64,000 bases of DNA, from contig PVNU02000424.1 of the NCBI GenBank assembly GCA_003013855.2, positions 186,001-250,000 of the forward strand, written 5' to 3'. Positions 56,479 to 64,000 of the stretch are shown here, one piece after another. This stretch comes from Liriodendron chinense. Lineage: Eukaryota; Streptophyta; Magnoliopsida; Magnoliales; Magnoliaceae. Position 1 is the stretch's first letter. Every line of letters begins with the position of its first letter. The notes under the pieces were generated by a model that saw only the letters and a list, made by a program, of their open reading frames with translations, was not told the origin of the DNA and did not search any database. The position numbers and the translations under genes are program-made.

Positions 56479-57795
56479 TAATTCATCCGTTACTCCAATA
56501 TTTGGGACCTTTATTGTTGTCCACGATGGTTTCCAGAAGTCCACATACACCTAGATATGTTTTAATAGTCCTCAAAATCAGACAAAAGGCACTAGATGAG
56601 TCCAAATGAGCTATGTCGTGTCAGTTTTAGGCTGACTTGCCAGCAGCGCCGGCCTAAAATTCGATGAGATGGTTGATGAGCTTGACTTGCCAATTGTTTG
56701 CTTGTTCGTTCATTCCTTTTATTTTTTTTTATGGTCAGCATAGTCTTCATGCACCGGTTATTGCCTGGAGGGAATTCTGACACGCGATAGTTAAGCTTCA
56801 CCTGCTAGTGGTTTTTTTTTTGTTAGTCATGCAACACACCCACCCTATTAGTTGGACAATGCACCCACTCACTGATGTCGGAATAAGGATTCTGATGAGG
56901 GTTTAAGCTTCCAGTGAGGTTTCTGGTGGGGGTTCTCCTTTAGATGATAGATAATATCCAAAGGATCTTCTACTATTCCTTTTCCTTCTTCTGTCTAGTG
57001 AATAATGGACCAGGCTATTTATAGCCGAGACATCTAAACTGAGCGTTGTGCTGGATTAGGCTCTTCCGTTGATTGAGAATCGACCAATCATAACAAAAGC
57101 TAAGAAGGCTCGTGTTTGTGTTCGACGCACTTTGAGGACCATCGGATCCAATGCACTCAAAGTACAGTCAGCCTAAACTCCAGTGTCAAGACGATTGTAC
57201 GAAATGCCAAGATATGAAAAGATGTAAGTCAAAAGGCTCGGTCAAAGAAACCATCTGAATGGTGGAAACAATGAATTGTAACCCAAGTATCAAAACCGAA
57301 AGATTGGGTGGAAAAAGTTCACCTGCACATACCTAGGCGTGGATGCCTGAAGTACCTTGACTGAGTCCAATTCAGAGTTGTGGATTACCCGTAAGGCTGT
57401 GCAGACGCAGGGCAACTAACCACTTTGATAGTCAAGCGAAACAAGTACTCCTGGAGTGATCCGGGAAAGCAACGAGGCAATTAATCACAGGGTCAGTAAC
57501 CTCGTAAGACTGTAATGGATGCAGAGCCTTACTATACATTTTCGATGTTAGTACCGATCGGGAACAGAAGGGTTGTGATTGGGTACCCAAGTTGTAACTC
57601 ATGCAGGGACAATTGTGACATTTTCTCCAAACTCCCGCGTTATGTGCGAGTTATCTATTTCTAGACAATCAACTGACACAGATACAAAGGCAAGCGATGA
57701 TTCGAAACCACGATCTATGAATGACCGGGTCAGAAGTTGGGTGCCCACTCGCTTTAACATTCGGCTGCATGCAACCTCTGCTAAAGAGGGACATC
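56479..57795. other. Spacer, no gene recognised
   Basis: ORFs on both strands at 57579-57907 have no recognisable motif. A TATA-like TATTTATAG occurs near 57017. This may be the degenerate interior of an unidentified element. Confidence 0.35.
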
Positions 57796-59207
57796 TGTAG
57801 ACACCCCACCTTTGGCTACAATGTTGGTAGAAATAGCTGAATGAATGGAGGTCCATACCCCTAACCCCATGTTCACACCCAGCCAAACTCAGCCTAGTAA
57901 GCCCCAATCCATGCCCAGCTCAAGCCTGAACCCAGTCGACTCACCCCTTAACATCAGCCTGAAAAACCCCCATAAGAAAAACTAGTCCAAAAATCCTAAA
58001 AAAGTCAAACTTGGTGAGTCAACCCGCTGAGTCAAATCACCGAGTCAACTCATCGGGTCAGTCCAACCCCTACGCCCAGTCAACTCACCCTATCAGTCCA
58101 TCTTTCGAACCCAATCAACTCACCTGGTTCCAAGTCACAGCTTCAGAGTAGCTCCAAACGTCGAACCTACAGCTTTTCTGCTTCAGGTTCGGGGGCCGTA
58201 CGCTTCGAAGCTGGAGTAAAGCGTCCGTACGGGCGGCCCCAAGCTTATTTAACAAAGTTGCCATCCTTCACAGCTATAAATATCCCTGCCCTTCTCATTC
58301 ACAGCAACCACTTCCCCCCTCTTCAGCCCGAGAGTTCTGAGTCCATCTCCATCCCTTTAGCCCATTCCTCCACCAAGGAGAGCTTGAGTGAGAAGAGTCT
58401 AACCATGATCCAGCCTAGCTTGACCTTGGTCTAAGTCTGCCAAGCTACCTAAGTCCCAATCTTAACCGCTTGAAGCAAATCCTTGCGATACCTCCGTCCA
58501 TCCAACTACTCTCATATCAGCATCATCTTATTCGCATATAGCATAGGCGCAAAATTTATTATTTTTCCAACCCTCTTGCTTATCATCGCACTACAAACAC
58601 TTGATCAGATCTTAGCGTGTGCTCTGAAGTTTGCCGATTTGCTTGGAATTCATTCATTAGAAACTTTGATCGATCAAACATATAGCATGCATCTCATATA
58701 AAGCACCTGTCAGTTCGAGCATATGCTCTGGGCTTGCTTGTTAATGGAAACCTGCCCATCAGAAACTTTTACTGTTCAGACCTACATTTATGCATCATAT
58801 TATTTTTTAGAATGTACGAGGATTAATTCAGACTTTCAAGTATCAGTTCGATTCTGTGAAGTAAAGACCGTACCTAGGTATGTGTAGAGTGGGTGCCTAA
58901 CACCTTCCCACCCTGTAACCGTAATCCCTTACCTCGAATCTCTAACCGTAGATCAAAAGGAGTCATTTTCGAGAAAAGAATCTTTGGATTCCCTTCTCTA
59001 ACGTTTCTACGGGGTCTAGCTAACTGTAGATTCGAAATAACTAGCTAGTGGCGACTCTGGTCTTATACAAACTCATCCAAATATATCCAGTTTAACACGA
59101 CAACTGAAAAGGACCTCGAGAAAGAGGCGAGCCAGTGGCACAACGGTGATTCGCGCAACCCCTTTTCGAAAGGGAGGGCCGGGAGCGCGGAAAGGCGAGT
59201 GTCCACA
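57796..59207 (+). mobile_element. Gypsy-type solo or orphan LTR, 1.4 kb
   Basis: Starts TGTAGACACCCC and ends GAGTGTCCACA, imperfect inverted termini. It has CTATAAATATCCC as TATA box (about 58273), GGGTGCCTAACACCTTCCCA (58891-58910), and TAGTGGCGACTCTGG near 59045, phrases I know from the U5 regions of plant gypsy LTRs. The flanks ACATC and CTTCA do not match, so no target duplication is visible. The right end abuts the copia integrase mid-domain. Confidence 0.65.
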
Positions 59208-60150
59208 CTTCATTGATGATTTCAGCAGAAAACTTTGGGTGTATTGCATCTAAGAGAAATCGACTACTTTCAGTATCTTTAAAATTTTCAAAGCCCAAGT
59301 TGAAGTGGAAAGTGGCTATAAAATTAAAGTTCTCAGATCTGACAGAGGTGGGGAGTACACCTCAAATGAATTTCAAGACTATTGCAGGTAACAATGTATC
59401 AAGCAACAGCACACTGCAGCCTATATGCCATAGCATAATGGAATTGCGGAACGAAAAAACCACACCATTCTCAACATGACGAGGACCATGCTAAAAGAAA
59501 GAGGTTTGCCAAAGAATTTTTGGGCAGAGGCGGTTACTTGTACTGCCTACTTGCTCAATCGGTGTCCTGCCAAGAGCGTTAGGAACATGACACCACAAGA
59601 AGCATGGAGCGACTACAAGTCGAGCGTGACACACCAAAGGATCTTTGGATGTGTTGCTTATGCTCAAGTCCCAGAGGCGAAAAGGAGAAGCCTGATGACC
59701 GTGGCGAGAAGTGTATCTTCATCGGATACAGTGAAGAATCCAAAGCTTATAGGCTCTACAATCCACTAACCAACAAAGTAGTGGTAAATAGAGACATTGT
59801 CTTCAATGAGGAAGATGCATGAAAATGGGATGAAGAAGAATCGGTTAAAGAAAACTAGTTTGAGGCAGAAGAATAAGAAGAAAGTCATGAAATCTTGGAG
59901 CAGACTCTCTCTACGCTACCTCGTACTCACAGAAATTTAGAAGCACCATTCACTTCTTCAAGGGCTACTTTATCAGCAGTATCTCCAAGGCGTACTTTAT
60001 CAACTCAGAGTTCTGCCATCTCCTCCTCATATATGATTCCTATTAAAATGAGGAGTTTAATAGAAATCTATGAACAAACAGAAGAAGTCAATCTATTCTT
60101 CTTGTATGCAAACCATATGCCTCTGACATTTTAGGAGGCCGTCAAAGAAG
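59208..60150 (+). pseudogene. Ty1/copia integrase fragment, 5' truncated
   Basis: The sequence starts inside the catalytic core at FIDDFSRKLWVY, just after the LTR boundary. It continues with LRSDRGGEYTSNEFQDYC, GIAERKN (catalytic Glu) and RGLPKNFWAEAV (about 59505), LLNRCPAKSV and FGCVAYAQVP. The first part of integrase, and all of gag and protease, are missing. Frameshifts occur near 59350, 59460, 59680 and beyond. Confidence 0.8.
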
Positions 60151-61640
60151 AATGTTGGAGAATCGCTATGGAAGAAGAAATCCATGTCATTGAGAAGAAT
60201 GACATATCGGAGCTGACTATGCTTCCTAATGGCCAAAACTATTTGCGTCAAGTGGGTGTACAAAATCAAGCGCACAACCAATGGAGAAATTGATCACTAC
60301 AAAGTAAGGTTTGTGGCTAAAGGCTACAAATAAAAGTATGACATAAACTATGAAGAAGTCTTTGCTCCTATTGCTTGTCTTAACACTGTGAGAATGATAA
60401 TCTCCCTTGCAACCCATCACAATTGGATGATCTACCAATTGAATGTGAAATCCGCATTTCTAAATGGAGTAATCGAGGAAGAGGTCTATATTGACCAGCC
60501 TAAAGGCTTTGTTGTGTAAGGGGAGGAACACAAAGTGTATTGGCTGAAGGAAGCTCTCTATGGGTTGAAGGAGGCTCCACGAGTTTATAATGTACGTATC
60601 AACAACTATCTTTAAGAAAACGGCTTCGCCCAATGCCCATATGAGCATGCAGTCTACATTAAGAAGAATGCTCATGAAGATATGCTAATTGCATGCCTAT
60701 ATGTGGATGACCTGCTGTTTAAATGGAACAACCAGTCAATGTTTGATGAATTCAAGATCGCCATGTTCAAAGAATTCGAAATGACCAATGGCGGACTTAT
60801 GTCGTTCTTTTTGGGCATCGAGGTGAAGAAACAACATTACGGCATCCACATATCTCAGAAGAAGTATGCGAAAGGAACTTCTTGAAAAGTTCAAGATGGC
60901 CGATTGCAATGCTATGAATACGCTTGTAGCAACGGGCTTAAAGCTAACAAAAGAAGGAGAAGAAAGAAGCATGGACTCGACTTTATTTAAGAGTCTGATT
61001 AGAAGTCTCAGATACCTCACAATCACTAGGCCAGATATCGTCTACAGTGTTGGGCTTCTAAGAAGGTACATGAAAGTGCCAAAAGAAACACATTGGCTCG
61101 CTGCAAAAAAAATCATTAGGTATGTTAAAGGAACCTTGAAATTCGACCTCTTCTATCCATACAACGATGAAGCAATGTTGTATGGATATTCAGACAATGA
61201 TTGGGGAGGTGATCAAGATTAAAGAAAAAGCACCACGTGATATGTTTTCTATCTCGGGTTGACTGCCTTCACATGGAACTCAAAGAAGTAAAGTGTGGTC
61301 GCTTTCTCCTCATGTGAAGTAGAGTAACGTACTAGAATCGTCCACAGTTTGTGAAGCAATTTGGTTGAAGAACCTACTAAAGGAGCTGAAGCACCCGCAT
61401 GAAGAATCTATAGTCATATATGTGGATAATAAGTCAGCAATCGAGCTTGCAAAACTAGTGCAACATGGAAGGAGCAAGCATATTGATATCAGATATCACT
61501 TCTTAAGAGATCAAGTGAAGTAGAAAATAATGAAATTGGAGTACTATCATACTACTGAACATGTGGCAAATATTTTCACCAAGGCACTACCGACTAATGC
61601 ATTCAGATGACTAAGGTCGATGCTCGAAATGAAGCTAGTT
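60151..61640 (+). pseudogene. Ty1/copia reverse transcriptase and RNase H, decayed
   Basis: Readable blocks: WVYKIKRTTNGEIDHYK (about 60260), ACLNTVRMIISLA and QLNVKSAFLNG (about 60450), LYGLKEAPR, catalytic YVDDLLF (about 60700), FFLGIEV, ITRPDIVYSVG (about 61030). RNase H continues with YGYSDNDWGGDQD, AFSSCEVE, YVDNKSAIELA, HGRSKHIDIRYHF and HVANIFTKALP (about 61595). Several stops and shifts occur, for example at 60330 and 61220. The order RT-RNase H after integrase is the copia order. Confidence 0.85.
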
Positions 61641-61642
61641 TT

Positions 61643-62070
61643 GGTTTAAAAAGGAGTGTTGGAATGTCCAAACCAAACCGACCTTATGTACTGTCCAAAT
61701 TCATCCAGGTCCATCCATCCTCCCTGGTATTTTCCAGATTCGTCCAAATTCATACAGATGCATTTCTTGGCAGCTAATTAGAATTGAGGCAGTTGATTTT
61801 CCAATGCTTTGGTAATAGGTGTATTTAATATTATTATTATTTTTTTGTTGTAAAAAGTAGTTAATGTAAATGCTCATGTATCACATAGACTCCTTTAGAA
61901 TGAAGGCATATTGATCCTTTTACATGGTAACGAATCTCCATACTGAGGGTTGTGGTGTTGGACGTTGTAAGCGAGCCAGTAGCTAGACAGTTCAATACAG
62001 ATAGTTCTTTTTGAAGTATTAATCCCTTTTTCTTTGTGGTGTGTACGGACCTAAGTTTTAGCAAAGCCAA
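61643..62070 (+). repeat. Copia polypurine tract and 3' LTR (right end not fixed)
   Basis: TTTAAAAAGGAG precedes TGTTGGAATGTCC at 61657, a typical copia LTR start. The right end could not be set because no 5' LTR is present for comparison; 62070 is an estimate. Confidence 0.55.
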
Positions 62071-62742
62071 TCATCCAATCAACAAAATCTTGTTTTGCTT
62101 GCCCACCAATCAACGTGCAGATTTCTAATCTATCAATCTATTCTTATGTAAAAGCTTAGCAAAGCCAAAACTATTAACCCATTTTCACCAACAATCTCAG
62201 CCTTCGATTGGTGGAAACTTGTTTCTTGAAACGACATCTAGTAAAACCAACGGTTAGGCTCCGTCACAATAAAAAGGTTTCTTTTGAAACAAACCTACAC
62301 AATGGAGACCTTTGGATATTTTTCATTTTAACCATCCATTGATTGTCCACTAGTCTTATAGTCAGATAATGGGAAAAGCATAAATTTTTGGTTCATAATA
62401 AATCTATAGTGGTGCACATATATAATTCGTACAGTTTTAATTTTGAATTATAATACGGTGCTATACAATGTAATTTAAGTACCTGCGTATCATACACCAC
62501 CCTGCCAGAGTATCAAAGTTATTAGTCATAGGAAAAGCAACAATGATATTAGCTTTTATTTCGAACCTTCAGACATTTTCTTTTAAATCATTCATTTAAT
62601 GTCCACGACGACTTGAACGGACACGATTAGCTCCGACGATTTAGATGGTCTGGATTAATACATATTTATACTACGTGTACAGCAGATAAGTGACCATTAT
62701 ATAAGAAACACGGTAAATGTAGCCCTAGAAAGAGATCTCATA
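62071..62742. other. Spacer with one MITE end
   Basis: The right end of the TTTGATACTCT MITE family is at about 62490-62515. Otherwise AT-rich sequence downstream of the P450. Confidence 0.4.
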
Positions 62743-63436
62743 CTAGCCGTGGATGGGGACAGCACGAAGTGGGAACGCCTTTTGTAAGCTGAGGCCGAAC
62801 TTATCACTCATGTCTATCTCCTGTGGGGTCATCCCATCAGGAAGCTTCCATGCAAACGACTGTACAAGTGAAGCCAGCATCAGGTGCACCATCCGATAGG
62901 CAAGTGGCATTCCGGGACAGATCCGACGGCCCGACCCAAACGGTATGAGCTCAAAATCTCGGCCTTTGAAATCAACCTCAGAACTTAAGAACCTACCAGG
63001 GTTGAAGGAAGTGGGTTCCACCCAACTGTCCCCATCTCCGCCGATGGCCCATGCATTGATCAGCACTTGGGTGTGCTTGGGTATGGTGTATCCACCGATT
63101 TCCACGTTAGATTCAGCTGTGTGTGGGAGGAGTGGAAGTGGTGGGTGAAGGCGTAAGGTTTCCTTTACGACGGCTTGCAAGTAATGTAGCTAGTCGAGCG
63201 ACGTCCGTTTCATCCACTTGTTTTCTTGTGCCGATGGTTTCAGTGATCTCCGATCGTGCAGTTGCCATGGCTTATGGGTTTCGTAGCAACTCGGCCATGG
63301 CCCACTCTAGTGTGCTCGAGCTTGTATCACTCCCAGCAACAAAAATGTCCTGCAAAATACATCGTACGGCTGGTTTCATCCTATCAAATGAGATCGTTTT
63401 GCCTTTGTGGCAACTCAGGATATCCAGCGTGTCTCA
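62743..63436 (-). pseudogene. CYP76-like cytochrome P450, C-terminal part, broken
   Basis: About 230 residues of the C-terminal half of a plant P450, ending at the TAG at 62743. Motifs in order: I-helix oxygen-binding AGSDTSS (about 63335-63315), K-helix ETLR, FNPGRF in place of PERF, and the heme loop FGSGRRICPG (62911-62941) with its Cys intact. FKGRDFELIPFG and the ending KAFPLRAVPI point to the CYP76 family. Many of these are ER-bound oxygenases of terpenoid or alkaloid metabolism; the substrate cannot be told. Breaks: TGA at 63434-63436 where Trp is likely, TAA at 63272-63274 and a 4-base insertion near 63175-63190. No intron interrupts the readable part. The N-terminal half is not in the remaining 560 bases, so it is truncated or beyond a long intron. 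Confidence 0.8.
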
Positions 63437-64000
63437 CGCCTCATGGGCCCACATGTTGAGTGGTCCAATGATCTGAACCGTTAACATCGTCATGACTCAT
63501 GAGTTCCTTTAGCCTCTTTGGTGACCAATATTTTCCATACCGGTGTCTAGCTACGGATGTATCGCAATCTTAGAATATGAAACCACATCGTGTACTGCAT
63601 GAGAAATAGCCTTCTGTCGCATAAGGTATTGTTGCTTTCTAAAAAACATTAGGAAATTGATTGAATTTGGAACTTTGGACGTTTTTCTTAATTTCTATTT
63701 TTTTTTATAACCTTAGACGATGTTAATAAAAGATATCTTTGCATACTTGGAAATCAAATATCACAAAGGACAAGTGCACAAGCCTCCTTCATAGGGCACT
63801 GAGCTTTTGCAAAAGTGACGTCATTATATTCAAAAGCAATTTATATCATTTATAAACATAAGCAGTTATGTGTGAAAACACAAAAAATACACTTAGAAGC
63901 AAAAAAGAAGTAGAAACATATATATAGACAATATTTGTTAATTAAAAATATCATTTTTTTTTTCAAAAACCTCTGTCAATCTATAGATCAGCCTCCAAAT
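63437..64000. other. Spacer or intron upstream of the P450 remnant
   Basis: AT-rich, with CATGTGGGCCC-type MITE wording next to the P450. No further P450 exon is visible up to the window end. Confidence 0.4.

Noticed and set aside
57579..57907. Opposed ORFs of 73 and 102 codons
   Set aside because: No recognisable domain, overlapping on opposite strands, next to an LTR boundary; treated as non-coding.

Overview
This window reads as nuclear DNA of a flowering plant. It has plant-type LTR retrotransposons of both superfamilies, hAT and foldback MITEs, long introns and spacers, and plant gene families (FAR1-type DNA-binding domain, CYP76-like P450, a small plastid-targeted membrane protein). 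A foldback repeat with the core GTGGACCACACC recurs at least seven times. I associate that family with magnoliid trees, but this is inference. No bacterial, organellar, rRNA, tRNA or CRISPR features are visible.

Layout. 1-2.2 kb: minus-strand remnant of an unclassified LTR element with a coding-like ORF and two LTR-derived fragments. 2.7-7.8 kb: a Ty3/gypsy element with gag, no pol, and two minisatellites near its 3' end (Tat-like, non-autonomous). 8.7-9.6 kb: LTR-like sequence. 10.0-22.8 kb: a nest. A minus-strand remnant (same family as 1-2.2 kb) is split by a ~3 kb solo LTR (ends at 11184 and 21098), itself split by a 7 kb chromovirus (13422-20373) with CTATG target duplications. 23.7-27 kb: more LTR-derived and internally repeated sequence. 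27.9-29.8 kb: a FAR1-type gene or fragment on the minus strand with a leader-like segment. 29.8-31.9 kb: a clean 2,072 bp solo LTR with ATACG target duplications just upstream of that leader. 31.9-39 kb: MITEs, including a 1.66 kb hAT-type element. 39.2-39.8 kb: an intact two-exon gene for a 126-residue protein. 41-43 kb: foldback and hAT elements. 44.4-54.5 kb: a full-length but dead Tat-lineage gypsy element with dual RNase H and an antisense ORF. 55.8-56.5 kb: third hAT element. 57.8-59.2 kb: a gypsy-type solo LTR abutting a decayed Ty1/copia pol (59.2-61.7 kb) and its 3' LTR. 62.7-63.4 kb: a broken CYP76-like P450.

Host content is therefore small: one apparently intact gene, one FAR1-type ORF and one P450 pseudogene. 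None of the retroelements can encode a complete set of proteins, because frameshifts, stop codons or missing domains are visible in each.

The most unusual signal runs across unrelated elements. Nearly every LTR here carries its own short GC-rich motif, palindromic or reiterated, upstream of its TATA-like box. The motif differs by family, and unit number differs even between the two LTRs of one element. All calls come from reading the sequence by eye; no search was run.
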